Shown here: positions 8,960 to 20,576 of the stretch, piece by piece
How positions within the stretch are numbered: the stretch's first letter is position 1
Layout: every line of letters starts with the position of its first letter
NCBI GenBank assembly: GCA_032718475.1
Contig: JAUCBJ010009084.1
Span: 1-64,000, forward strand
Direction: 5' to 3'
Source: Nemertoderma westbladi
Lineage: Eukaryota; Xenacoelomorpha; Nemertodermatida; Nemertodermatidae
DNA length: 64,000 bases
Program-made: the position numbers and the translations under genes
Notes under the pieces: model-generated
Told to the model about the DNA's origin: nothing
Database searches by the model: none
The model's input: only the letters and a program-made list of their open reading frames with translations

Positions 8960-9739
8960 ATGGAGACCGAGAAGGGGATGCGAATGATCGAAGAATGTGG
9001 GGCGAGTGTAGGGACTGAGTTGCGAGAACTGTTTGCACTGCAGAAGGCCGAACAGGAAGCGAGAACTCCGACCATACGCGAGTCGACGATGACCATAATT
9101 CCTATACCCGGTCCAGCTATTACGAGTACACGGATCGCTAAACCGTTCTCTACATATCGCACGCCAGTTGGTATTAGTGCTTCACCTATCACGCAGAATC
9201 CAGCGCATCATCGCACCGCACCACTATACACGGAATGCGAGAACGAAGAGTTTAGAGAAACTCCGACGGGCCGAGTATTTGGCGAACCGAACCCGCGGGT
9301 TTGGAATACGTGGACGGAGCGCCGACCCAGTTCGACGGAGAACTTCCGGGTTAAACCGGAAGAGGGATCATATGAGAGACAGCGGATTACTCAGATAGAG
9401 CCGACTATACAACAGAACCCTAGCCAGGAATTTATTACGAGGGATGAGTTGAGTGCTAGTTTAGCGCAAGCTATATCGCCGCACATCCAACCTATAACGG
9501 ACATGCTTAGCAACCTACGGTTAAAGGAAGCAGCCCAGGTAAGAAGTAATTCTAATCCTAGCAGGCCTGAGTTAGATAAAGTCCAGCCTAGTCAACGAGT
9601 ACGCATATCGGAGGCAACTATACCACATAGACCTCATGTAAGGACGCCTGTCCCGAATATCCATAATCCCGATTTCGAAAATTCGGCTGAGAAATTTATA
9701 CAAGACGCTTGGATGCCTAAGGAGGTGAGGTCTCTATAA
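8960..9739 (+). CDS. Family-A second pre-gag ORF, proline-rich, unrecognised
   Basis: The frame is open from 8945 (GTG), with the first ATG at 8960, and encodes about 259 residues. The start continues the charged helix of ORF1, suggesting the two were one protein. The centre is low-complexity and proline/threonine-rich. FITRDELSASLAQAISPHIQPITDML near the C-terminus resembles a segment in element C (53357-53587, AEIMRPVTDRLAQIEERL), placing it just ahead of gag in both. No catalytic motif is seen. It may be a linker or assembly region of a Gag precursor. Confidence 0.5.
   Translation: METEKGMRMIEECGASVGTELRELFALQKAEQEARTPTIRESTMTIIPIPGPAITSTRIAKPFSTYRTPVGISASPITQNPAHHRTAPLYTECENEEFRETPTGRVFGEPNPRVWNTWTERRPSSTENFRVKPEEGSYERQRITQIEPTIQQNPSQEFITRDELSASLAQAISPHIQPITDMLSNLRLKEAAQVRSNSNPSRPELDKVQPSQRVRISEATIPHRPHVRTPVPNIHNPDFENSAEKFIQDAWMPKEVRSL
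9287..9304. repeat. Short hairpin, family-A motif (copy in second ORF)
   Basis: CCGAACC-CGCG-GGTTTGG, with one G-T pair in the stem. It is read here as PNPRVWN, a different frame from the copy at 858. Confidence 0.75.
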
Positions 9740-10895
9740 GTGTGTCCAAAACAGGCGGCGGCGGACTCGTGAGGGTCTGGGGACACGTTAAATCTAAATG
9801 CGTCTTGTATAGTGCAAGGGAGTCACTGAAGGCCCTCGTGTCTAACGAACCATGAATTGCCATGGTGCCGTGGTAACGTCTAGTCGGCCTGTTGCCGTAC
9901 TGCCAGTCCTGTACACAGTAGGGGTGGTGGCATGGCGTGATTTGTGGTTCATATGGTGTGAACTGTGATTTGTATGTGGGCGACCAGTGGCAGTTAGCTT
10001 TGGGGCTTGGATGTGTGCCATTGACCGTCAGCTGTTCCGTTTTTTTGATACTATATGTTATTGTCTCCATGTTCAGCTGATTGGTCTTTGGGGTGTGTTT
10101 AGGTCTGAGATGAGCTTTCTGTTGCTGTGGGTATGTGAGTACACGTGATTGTATGTATGGCCACTGTGAGTGAGTGTGGGAAACCTTGCCGGTTGAGCCA
10201 GACGCCGCTGGTATTAGTAGGAACATACTTTACTGCGCCCCAGCATGCTTTGTACACACAAGTTATTTTGCCCTGACGGTAAAATAAAGTACTCTCGACT
10301 ATCTCTTTCGCGATGTCTCTAGTCGATACAACTAGTCCCTCCTGATTTTGACCCCGATTTTGTCTTTCCCGATTATGTCCTCTGTGTGTGCATGGTATGT
10401 GTCAGATTTTGTGTTTACCGTAGTGTACTTGATATTGTGAACATCTGTTGAGTACACGTGTATAGGACTGGTAAGTGGTTACTTGTTCCTAGCTTTCGAG
10501 CTAGTCAGTATTGCTTGCGGAACTTACTTCCCCTCAATACTGCTGGCGAGGCGGGTGAAAACGTGTCAATATTCCATGTTGGGTAGCGCAAGCCCACATG
10601 GGACAAGACCGTCGGTTAGGCCCAAGGGCGACCTTGGTGCTCGATCGTTATCGACTGGTCCACCCGCCGGTTGACTCTCTGAGTTGGCTCAATGTACAGT
10701 CAGGCCACAGTAAGTTGACAGTAGCCGCCCATCTGGCTACACGTTCGACGAGCTGTGCCGGTGTGATCGGGGGACTGAAAACAGAACCCGGGAAGCATCG
10801 GGCCACCCTCCGGCCCGGTCTGATAATAACATCAGTCAGGCTGGCCCCAGGGGTGGTGGGACAGTGTCCGCCTCATGGGTGCGCCTCTGGGAGGA
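9740..10895 (+). other. Non-coding insert between pre-gag ORFs and gag of element A
   Basis: Element C has gag directly after the matching pre-gag ORF, so this 1.15-kb stretch is extra. It has AATAAA at about 10283 and GT-rich sequence, and no frame on either strand with recognisable features. It could be a solo LTR of another element or an intron-like insert; clear ends or a target duplication were not found. Confidence 0.4.
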
Positions 10896-11939
10896 GCCCA
10901 GAAGGACACAAGCGCAGGGCCTCGGCGCATAAACCATCGCGAGCGCTAAGGACTGACACAGAATCGAGTGATGAAGAGGAAGACATGAGACGTCAGAAGT
11001 CCCGAAACTATAAGGAAAGAAGGACGGACGCGGAGCAGGTAAGTCTCAATCCCCGGGAAAGGACCAGACTTAACAACCCTGCAGAACTAAACCATTTGTT
11101 AACCCGGAACGACGCAACCCTTAGGGACATAGGTAAGTTTGCTGCTAGGCAAGGACTGCCGACGCAACAACCCCAGAAGTTTATGGGTAACCACAAGCAC
11201 TGGAGGACTTTCAAAACCTATGTCGACGAGCAGCTAACCAACAGCACCTTTACTCCCAACGAGAAGTTCAACTATTTGCTTTAGATGCTCCATCGAGAAC
11301 CTAGAGCCATTGCTGACAACTTCGTCGGCAATGAAAGAGCATTCGAGTTGGCAATGAAGATGCTTAGTGACATCTACGGGAATAAAACCAAGATGGCACA
11401 GTCGATAGTGGAAGACTTGGGTAAGGGCGGAAGGATTACAACTCCGTTAGAGCTGTTGAACTTAGCGAACGCTATTTCGAACGCATTGGACATCTTGAGG
11501 ACGGTGAATCTACCTCATCCATCATGGTGATCACGCCGAAGTTTTGAAAAGCGTAATAAGACGTTTAAACATGCGTTACAGACAGAAATGGCGCAAATTA
11601 GAGAAGAAGTTGGAGGGTCAAGGTAAGGTGTTGACACTTCAGCATATTCATGACATGATAGCCACAGACGCAGTAGCAGAGATGAAATCGAACTTCTCAG
11701 AAGAGAATATGAGAGAGTCTAAACCTGTTACCGGTAAGTCTATGGTAAGTTTTGACGATGACAGGACCACTGTGACATTTAACTTAGTAGACAGATATAA
11801 TTCGAGTACCCCAGCCTTTAGATCAGACTCGCGAGTATGGTCAGGTGAGCGGTTAGATAGACCTAGGTTGAAGCAACAGGAGTTGCCGGATGGATTTGTA
11901 GGTTGCCAATACTGTTTACCCAAAGGAGGTAAGATCTGA
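10896..11939 (+). pseudogene. Family-A gag, matrix/capsid part, broken
   Basis: Homology to element C gag runs from about 11090: IGKFAARQGLPTQQPQKF, GNHKHWRTF, then EKFNYLL. This is the DUF1759-type pattern of BEL/Pao Gag (P-KF-G...HW..F....KFNYL). A TAG at 11282-11284 interrupts the KFNYLL motif, where C has a sense codon. The frame resumes at 11285 and ends at 11530. The homologous region then continues in another frame from 11544 to 11939 (VIRRLNMRYRQKWRKLEKK, ELPDGFVGCQYC). The upstream acidic stretch SSDEEEDMRRQK is probably part of it. At least one stop and two frameshifts make it non-functional as it stands. Gag would form the virus-like particle in the cytoplasm. Confidence 0.7.
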
Positions 11940-12137
11940 CGACCATAATTTGGATAGTTGCAGACGGTTCAAAGAATTAAATTCGGAACAGAGAAGCGCG
12001 GACGTTGGACACCTGTTGGGCATGTCTTGCGCCAGGTCATGTACGGCGGCAGTGCCCGAACAGCAAGGACAGATGCATGGAATGTGGCAGACTACATCAC
12101 AAGTTGCTACATGCGGATTTCCACAACCCAACGGACC
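11940..12137 (+). pseudogene. Family-A gag zinc-knuckle fragment
   Basis: In the frame from 12026 the sequence reads PGHVRRQCPNSKDRCMECGRLHHKLLH, a pattern of Cys/His knuckles closely matching element C (PGHVWKDC...CPLCGRNHDALLH). It is out of frame with the preceding capsid part, and the foldback element inserts ten bases further on. It would bind RNA in the particle. Confidence 0.65.
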
Positions 12138-12146
12138 GTTACTTAC

Positions 12147-13420
12147 GGATGTAGGACAATTCGGTCCCGGACAATTCGGTCCCGGACAATTCGGTCCCGG
12201 ACAATTCGGTCCGGACAATTCGGTCCCGGACAATTCGGTCCCGGACAATTCGGTCCCAAAACACTAAATAAATGGGACCGAATTGTCCGGGACCGAATTG
12301 TCCGGGACCGAATTGTCATAGGACCGAATTGTCCTAGGACCGAATTGTCCAGGACCGAATTGTCCGGGACCGAATTGTCCGGGACCGAATTGTCCGGGAC
12401 CGAATTGTCTGGGACCGAATTGTCCGGGACCGAATTGTCCGGGACCGAATTGTCCGGGACCAAATTGTCCGGTTCCTAATAGCAACGAATGTTGAAGTGA
12501 ATGTTCTAAAACATTAGTAGATATATTTGTTATGCTAGCTAGTGTTATTTACTAGATATAATTTTTTGAAATTTCAAAATACTGTATTTTTTTTTATTTT
12601 TGTTATTGGTAGTGTTCGAGAACATTATTATATATTATTTATTAAGGTGTAGCTAGTGTTTTTTTTTTAACAGCTAACATTTCCTTGAAATTATAAAAAA
12701 ACTTGTGAATACATTGATATTTCAGTATTAGGCCTAAACTGTTGCTGATTATATTAATTACCCACAATATTGATGATATTATAACAGTCCCTGAATGAGA
12801 TCCAGCTATTATCTAGGATAATAATTTAGGCTTGTTAACCAACCAACAACACATACATACATACGCAATAAATAAAAAAAATCAGTTTTAAAAATAAACA
12901 TTTTAAATACATACTATTACTAGCTTGTAAATGATTCACAAGCTCCATAAAAACACTATGGTGTTTTTATGGAGGCTACCATAAATAATAATGTTAACAA
13001 AAAAAAGTAAATTTTTTTTATTTTTAAAAAAATGCTAGCTAGTAAAAAAAAACACTAGCTACCATATAATAATATATATTAAGGTTCTAGAACATTCACC
13101 ATTATATAATACCAATTAAATTTGGTCCTGGACAATTCGGTCCTGGACAATTCGGTCCCGGACAATTCGGTCCCGGACAATTCGGTCCCAGACAATTCGG
13201 TCCCGGACAATTCGGTCCCGGACAATTCGGTCCCATTAATATGCATGTTTTGGGACCGAATTGTCCTAGTCAGTATCCGGACAATTCGGTCCCGGACAAT
13301 TCGGTCCCGGACAATTCGGTCCCAAAACACAAAATTAATGGGACCGAATTGTCCGGGACCGAATTGTCCAGGACCGAATTGTCTGGACCGAATTGTCCGG
13401 GACCGAATTGTCCTGCTTCT
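12147..13420. mobile_element. Foldback (FB-like) element with tandem-repeat arms, inserted in gag-pro
   Basis: The 1274-bp insert is flanked by the 9-bp direct repeat GTTACTTAC (12138-12146 and 13421-13429). Each arm is built of 15-bp units, GGACAATTCGGTCCC or the complement, in blocks of opposite direction. The left arm holds 7 forward then about 14 reverse units; read from the right end the other arm mirrors this, with interruptions. The centre (about 12480-13120) is AT-rich without genes, and its edges share inverted GTGAATGTTCTA sequence. Arms of short tandem repeats and a 9-bp duplication are typical of Drosophila FB-type foldback elements. Element plus duplication is 1283 bases, which exactly accounts for the frame change between gag before it and protease after it. 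Confidence 0.8.
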
Positions 13421-15064
13421 GTTACTTACAGCGAAATCCTCACAGGAAGGGGAGCAAAGAACCCGTATTGATAAGAAGGAATACGTATACCGGCATTCAA
13501 GACGATGGTTACCAACCAGGTTCGTCGGACGAGGATGGCGAGTTGAGCGCAAGAGAGGTGACCTGCCAAGGTTTCACCGCGGATAGTTCATCGACCAGCG
13601 CGCAGACGTATTTATCATCGGCCACATCGGAGATATTTAGCGTGATTCCGGTGAAACTCACTGGCGATAAAGGATCGAAGCGAATATATGTGATGTTGGA
13701 CACTGCGTCCACATTATCGTATATCGACGAGGAAGTGGCGAGAGCCGTTTCTAGCTTCCAGGACGCCGAGGAAATCCAAATAGAGTTGAAGTCTATGCAT
13801 GGAGTAGGAGACCTCAAGGGACACATAATTTCGGTGGAACTAGACTCCCTACTTCCAAGAGACCAACATACTCGACAAGAACGGAAAGCTTTGCCATTGG
13901 ACGGATTTAAGTGTCTAGCTATGAAGGGGTTCGGCAGGCAGTTAGGTAAGGTGCCGCCGATGAGTCCCATAGCACAGGAGTATTTTGACAAGCTCAGGAT
14001 ACCGAGACACCAGGTAGGATATAGGAATGTTTCTATGTTGATTGGTGCAGAACAGCTGATCGCACACCAAATATGGGAAACGAGACCAGCTGAGCCGCAT
14101 GTCAATGGACCACATGCCCATAGGACTATATTATGTTGGTATACAAGAGTACCCATGTCTTATGAATTTACAGGTGGCGACAAACCAATAGACAGATATG
14201 ACGAATTACAGCCTATAACTCAACCACCGTTAGTAGAACCACCAGACATAGACGAGTTTAGGAGAACCTGTATTGACCACTATAGTGACTTTAGCGAGTC
14301 GGACGAGGAGTTGATTCCCGATAATGTTAGGTTGTCGGAACCACTTCATAACGACCGGACAGATAGTGAACCCGAGGACTACTGTTATCAGACCAGTGGG
14401 TCTGGTTCAGCGACCCACGCTACCTATTTGAGTAACGTTTTGACTTATGCCAACATAGTGGAGGGTCAAGTGGCTAAATATCGAGACCTCAACATTTTCC
14501 AATACAGTGAGGAGGAATTACAGAAGGAATTGATACGCCAGGACCTCGAGACAGGAGCTAGAACCGTCGAATGGCTGGATAGGGACGCAATGGAACCCGG
14601 TGGGTATGACCTAGCCATGTCCTCTGATGAGAAACGGTCGCTGGAGATGATGGAAGATACCATACGTCTACTACCGACTGGACATTTTGAAGTTGGAATG
14701 TTGTGGCATCGACAACCTCCTAAATTGGAGAACAACTACACTTTAGCCTTGAAAAGATTGAACGGAGTAAGGGCTCGGTTGTTAAGGAATCCGGACATTA
14801 GGGAGAAGTATTGCGCCCAGATCAACAACTATTTCACCAAGGGATTTGCTGGGAAGGTAGAGGACCCTGACTTAGTGACAGACCAGACTTATTACCTCCC
14901 ACACCACTATATGACTCACCCTGACAAGCCAGACAAAGTCTGAGTAGTCAACGACTGTGCAGCAGTCTATAGAGGTATGTCCCTGAATTCAGAGTTGATG
15001 GATGGTCCCAACCTGAATAATTATTTGATAGGAATATTGTTGCGTTTTAGACAGCGGCGATTCG
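13421..15064 (+). pseudogene. Family-A aspartic protease and start of reverse transcriptase, truncated
   Basis: Open from 13393 to 14943; the first residues belong to the foldback element. The protease region has FSVIPVKLTGDKGSKRIYV followed by LDTAS, the active-site D-T-A of retroviral-like aspartic proteases, about 95 residues into the frame. MLIGAEQL and WYTRVP match the BEL protease-to-RT linker. The RT N-terminus begins near MMEDTIRLL and includes NNYTLALKRL. A TGA at 14941 interrupts RT, after which VVNDCAAVYRGMSLNSEL and GILLRFRQ continue in frame to about 15060. Satellite DNA then replaces the rest, so the RT catalytic YVDD, RNase H and integrase are missing. The TGA could be a C-to-T change in a CGA arginine codon. 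Confidence 0.75.
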
Positions 15065-18020
15065 AGAACACAACAATATTAACAGGGAGATAGGCTACTT
15101 ATCTCTTCACTCTGAGAGCCTCAAAAAGGGGGTGTTCCGACGCAATCAAATTTCATCCATCTCCTGGGGAAAGACGAAGCAAATAACAGCTGATTACTTC
15201 TATAAATGAAAGTGTTGCCTGTTCTTATGACTTTCATTTAAGATTCTCTATCTCGTGGAGTGGGTTAGAAGTTATAAATATGAAAATCTATGTGGTTTTT
15301 GAAAAAAATCAAAGGAGATTTTGATAAATTATTGCTGAAAAACCCCAATGATTTTGACATGGCTTTAATACTCATTATATTCATGAAATAGCTGAGAAAT
15401 TTGAGGTGAATTATTGTATCACATATTAACTTCGGCTCCAGCCGCTTTGGCAATTCGATGAAACTATAATAAATATTCTAGAACACAACAATATTAACAG
15501 GGGGATAGGCTACTTATCTCTTCACTCTGAGAGCCTCAAAAAGGAGGTGTTCCGACGCAATCAAATTTCATCCATCTCCTGGGGAAAGACGAAGCAAATA
15601 ACAGCTGATTACTTCTATAAATGAAAGTGTTACCTGTTCTTATGACTTTCGTTTAAGATTCTCTATCTCGTGGAGTGGGTTAGAAGTTATAAATATGAAA
15701 ATCGATGTGGTTTTTGAAAAAAATCAGAGGAAATTTTAATAAATTATTGCTTAAAAACCCCAATTATTTTGACATGGCTTTAATACTTCATTATGTTCAT
15801 GAAAAAACTTAGATATTTGAGGTGAATTATTGTGTTACATAACAACTTTAACTCCAGCCACATTAGCAATACGATGAAACTATAATAAATATTCTACAAC
15901 AGAACAATATTAACAGGGAAATAGGCTACTTATCTCTTCACTCTTAGAGCCTCGAAAAGCGGGTGTTCCGACGCAATCAAAATTCATCCATCTCCTGGGG
16001 AAAGGCGAAGCAAAGAATAGCTGATTACTTCTATAAATGTAAGTGTTACCTGTTCTTTTGACTTTCGTTTAAGATTGTCTAATGTCAAAAAGCGGGTGTT
16101 CCGACGCAATCAAAATTCATCCATCTCCTGGGGAAAGGCGAAGCAAAGAATAGCTGATTACTTCAATAAATGTAAGTGTTACCTGTTCTTTTGACTTTCG
16201 TTTAAGATTGTCTAATGTCTATCTCTTGGAGTGGGTTAGAAGTCATGAATATGAAAATCGATGTCGTTTTTTGTAAAAAATCAGAGGAGATTTTAATAAA
16301 TTATTGCTGAAAAACACCAAGGATTTTTACAAGGATTTAATACTCATTATATTCATGAAATAGTTGAGATATTTGAGGTGAATTATTGCATTACATATTA
16401 ACTTTGGCTCCAGCCGCTTTGGCAATACGATGAAACTATAATAAATATTCTACAACACAACAATATTAACAGGGAGATAGGCTACTTATCTCTCCACTCT
16501 GAGAGCCCCAAAAAGGGGGTGTTCCGACGCAATCAAAATTCATCCATCTCCTGGGGAAAGACGAAGCAAATAACAGCTGAATACTTCTATAAATAAAAGT
16601 GTTACCTGTTCTTATGACTTTCGTTTAAGATTCTCTATCTCGTGGAGTGGGTTAGAAGTTATAAATATGAAAATCGATGTGGTTTTTGAAAAAAAATCAG
16701 AGGATATTTTAATAAATTATTGCTGAAAAACCCCAAGGATTTTGACATGGCTTTAATACTCATTATATTCATGAAATAGCTGAGAAATTTGAGGTGAATT
16801 ATTGTATCACATATTAACTTCGGCTCCAGCCGCTTTGGCAATACAATGAAACTATAATAAATATTCTAGAACACAACAATATTAACAGGGAGATAGGCTA
16901 CTTATCTCTTCACTCTGAGAGCCTCAAAAAGGGGGTGTTCCGACGCAATCAAAATTCATCCATCTCCTGGGGAAAGACGAAGCAATACGATGAAACTATA
17001 ATAAATATTCTAGAACACAACAATATTAACAGGGAGATAGGCTACTTATCTCTCCACTCTGAGAGCCTCAAAAAGGGGACGTTCCGACGCAATCAAAATT
17101 CATCCATCTCCTGGGGAAAGACGAAGCAAATATCAGCTGATTACTTCTATAAATGAAAGTGTTGCCTGTTCTTATGACTTTCGTTTAAGATTCTCCATCT
17201 TATGGAGTGGGTTAGCAGTTATAAATATGAAAATCGATGTGGTTTTTGAAAAAAATCAGAGGATATTTTGATAAATTATTTCTGAAAAACCCCAAGGATT
17301 TTGACATGGCTTTAATACTCATTATATTCATGAAATAGCTGAGAAATTTGAGGTGAATTATTGCATCACATATTAACTTCGGCTCCAGCCGCTTTGGCAA
17401 TACAATGAAACTATAATAAATATTCTAGAACACAACAATATTAACAGGGAGATAGGCTACTTATCTCTTCACTCTGAGAGCATCAAAAAGGGGGTGTTCC
17501 GACGCAATCAAAATTCATCCATCTGCAGGGGAAAGACGAAGCAAATAACAGCTGATTACTTCTATAAATGAAAGTGTTACCTGTTCTTATGACTTTCGTT
17601 TAAGATTCTCTATCTCGTGGAGTTGGTTAGAAGTTATAAATATGAAAATCGATGTGGTTTTTTAAAAAAAATCAGAGGATATTTTGATAAATTATTGCTG
17701 AAAAACCCCAAGGATTTTGACATGGCTTTAATACTTCATTATGTTCATGAAAAAACTGAGATATTTGAGGTGAATAATTGCATTACATAATAACTTTAAC
17801 TCCAGCCACATTAGCAATACGATGAAACTATAATAAATATTCTAGAACACAACAATATTAACATGGAGATAGGCTACTTATCTCTCCACTCTGGGAGCCT
17901 CAAAAAGGGGGTGTTCCGAAGCAATCAAAATTCATCCATCTCCTAAGGAAAGACGAAGCAAATAACAGCTGATTACTTCTATAAATGTAAGTGTTACCTT
18001 TTCTTATGACTTTCGTTTAA
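15065..18020 (+). repeat. 415-bp satellite array, left block
   Basis: Tandem monomers of about 412-418 bp, recognisable by TCTAGAACACAACAATATTA near each monomer boundary (about 15070, 15481, 15899, 16457, 16872, 17429, 17848). One monomer is shortened (16930-17015), and a 131-bp segment is duplicated in place (about 15956-16086 and 16087-16218). Short minus-strand frames such as 15265-15453 and 17212-17400 are the same chance frame repeated in each monomer. Confidence 0.9.
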
Positions 18021-18869
18021 CCCTATTCCACCTGGGGTTGGGCAGAATCTGCCCAACACTTTTCATTTTTAGAAATTCATCATGATGATTTTTATGTATT
18101 ATTATGAAATTCATTGACTTTTCCTAGAATTTAATTGGCTTTCTGATGGTAACAAAATATTTTTTTCATCATTTATACTTTTTGTGCTATGGTGTGTTTT
18201 TCATATCATAGTCACATTTTTTTATTATAATATCTTTATTAGCCTAACTGGTAGAAAAGATAATCCCTGGTTGGATACTTCCCCTGGTCAACAAGCTAGA
18301 ATACAACCAATTACGGTCCAGTACATTCATTTGGCTGGGTTGTAAAGTTAAATTCAAACACGAGATTGTCTTCTGCTTGGATTAGTACACATCAATAACA
18401 TTATTTTTTAATAACAAAATACTAAACTGACAGATAATCAATAAGTCTACTAGGATAAAACAACAACCACCATTGAAATCAGTATATTCCTAATGTAATA
18501 GAGCAGACATAAACAGAGGTGAATAAATCTATTCAATAACAGCACCCCTGCAAGCAAAATTTTCACTTGGGATGTCTGGCAGAGTTAGGCAGACAGTGGT
18601 GTTGGGAGGAGTATGTATAGTATAGTATTATCTCATCTTTTTACTGTAATGGGTTATCTTCATGATAATTAATTTATCTGGATATATTATTTAAAATTAT
18701 GAATATATACAAGTCAGAACAGATGCATTATATATTTTCCTATAAACCTGCGAAAATTTGGAAAGTTTTGATAAAATTATCATTACTTTTTAGTGTATAA
18801 TATACTGTTGGGCATATTATGCCCAACCCCAGGTGGAATCTCGGACAAAAGAGCCCAGGTGGAATAGGG
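18021..18869. mobile_element. piggyBac-like MITE 2, non-autonomous, inserted in satellite
   Basis: The 849-bp insert is flanked by TTAA (18017-18020 and 18870-18873), interrupting the monomer motif TTTCGTTTAAGATTC. The terminal inverted repeats CCCTATTCCACCTGGG match perfectly for 16 bp. Subterminal hairpins built on GTTGGGCA...TGCCCAAC lie at 18037-18057 and 18807-18827. No coding capacity. It shares with MITE 1 the CCCTATT start and the plan of a palindrome just inside each end. Confidence 0.9.
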
Positions 18870-20576
18870 TTAAGATTCTCTATCTCGTGGAGTGGGTTAG
18901 AAGTTATAAATATGAAAATCGATGTGGTTTTTTGTAAAAAATCTGAGGATATTTTGATAAATTATTGCTGAAAAACCCCAAGGATTTTGACATGGCTTTA
19001 ATACTTCATTATGTTCATGAAAAAACTTAGATATTTGAGGTGAATTATTGCATTACATAATAACTTTAACTCCAGGCACATTAGCAATACGATGAAACTA
19101 TAATAAATATTCTAGAACACAACAATATTAACAGGGAGATAGGCTACTTATCTGTCCACTCTGAGAGCCTCAGAAAGGGGGTGTTCCGATGCAATCAAAA
19201 TTCATCCATCTCCAGGGGAAATACGAAGCAAATAACAGCTGATTACTTCTATAAATGTAAGTGTTACCTGCTCTTTTGACTTTCATTTAAGATTATCTAT
19301 CTCTTGGCGTAGGTTAGAAGTCATGAATATGAAAATCGATGTCGATTTTTGTAAAAAATCAGAGGAGATTTTAATAAATTATTGCTGAAAAACACCAACG
19401 ATTTTGACATGGCTTTAATACTTCATTATGTTCATGAAATAGCTAAGATATTTGAGGTGAATTATTGTATCACATATTAACTTCGGCTCCAGCCGCTTTG
19501 GCAATACGATGAAACTATAATAAATATTCTAGAACACAACAATATTAACAGGGAGATAGGCTACTTTTCTCTCCACTCTGAGAGCCTCAAAAAGGGGGTG
19601 TTCCGACGCAATCAAAATTCATCCATCTCCAGGGAAAAGACAAAGCAAAGAACAGCTGATTACTTCTATAAATGTAAGTGTTACCTGCTCTTTTGACTTT
19701 CATTTAAGATTATCTATCTCTTGGCGTAGGTTAGAAGTCATGAATATGAAAATCGATGTCGATTTTTGTAAAAAATCAGAGGAGATTTTAATAAATTATT
19801 GCTGAAAAACCCCAAGGATTTTGACATGGATTTAATACCTCATTACGTTCATGAAAAAACTGAGATATTTGAGGTGAATTATTGCATTACATAATAACTT
19901 TAACTCCAGCCACATTAGCAATACGATGAAACTATAATAAATATTCTAGAACACAACAATATTAACAGGGAGATAGGCTACTTATCTCTCCATTCAGACA
20001 GCCACAGATAGGGAGGGGTGTTTTGACACAATAAAAATTCCACCATCTCCAGGGGAAAGACGAAGCAAATAACAGCTGATTACTTCTATAAATGTAAGTG
20101 TTACCTGTTCTTTTGACTTTCGTTTAAGATTCTTTATCTTGTGGAGTGGGTTAGAAGATATAAATAAGAAAATCGATATGGTTTTTGAAAAAATCAGAGG
20201 GTATTTTGATAAATTATTGCCGAAAATCACCAATGATTTTGGCATGGCTTTAATACTTCATTATGTTCATGAAATAGCTGAGATATTTGAGGTGAATTAT
20301 TGCATTACATAATAACTTTAGCTCCAGCCACTTTATCAATGCGATGAAACAATAATAAATATTCTAGAATACAGTAATATTAATAGGGAGATAGGCTATT
20401 ATCTCTCCACTCATACAACCACAGATAGGGTGTGTTCTGACACAATCAAAATTCATTCATCTTCAGTGGTATGACATAGCAAATAACAGCTGATTACTTC
20501 TATAAATGTAAGTATTACCTGTTCTTTTGAAATTCATTTAAGATTCTCTATCATAAACTTATTCTCTATCATATCA
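18870..20576 (+). repeat. 415-bp satellite array, second block
   Basis: Continues the array after MITE 2. Monomers become more divergent toward the right: the unit near 20370 reads GAATACAGTAATATTAATAG, and the array breaks off at TTCTCTATC before the LTR of element B. Divergence at the edge is typical of satellite borders. Confidence 0.88.

Noticed and set aside
9717-10226. Minus-strand ORF of 169 residues in the insert of element A
   Set aside because: No motif, no homologue in elements B or C, and composition like the surrounding non-coding insert.
12150-13415. Regular 15-bp repeats resembling a CRISPR array
   Set aside because: Units are directly abutting without spacers, occur in both orientations and sit inside a duplicated 9-bp target in an animal retroelement; they are foldback arms.
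11916-13586. Overlapping ORFs with GPNCP, GTELS and DNSVP repeats
   Set aside because: All frames of the 15-bp repeat are open; no frame extends into conserved coding sequence except the protease frame after 13429.
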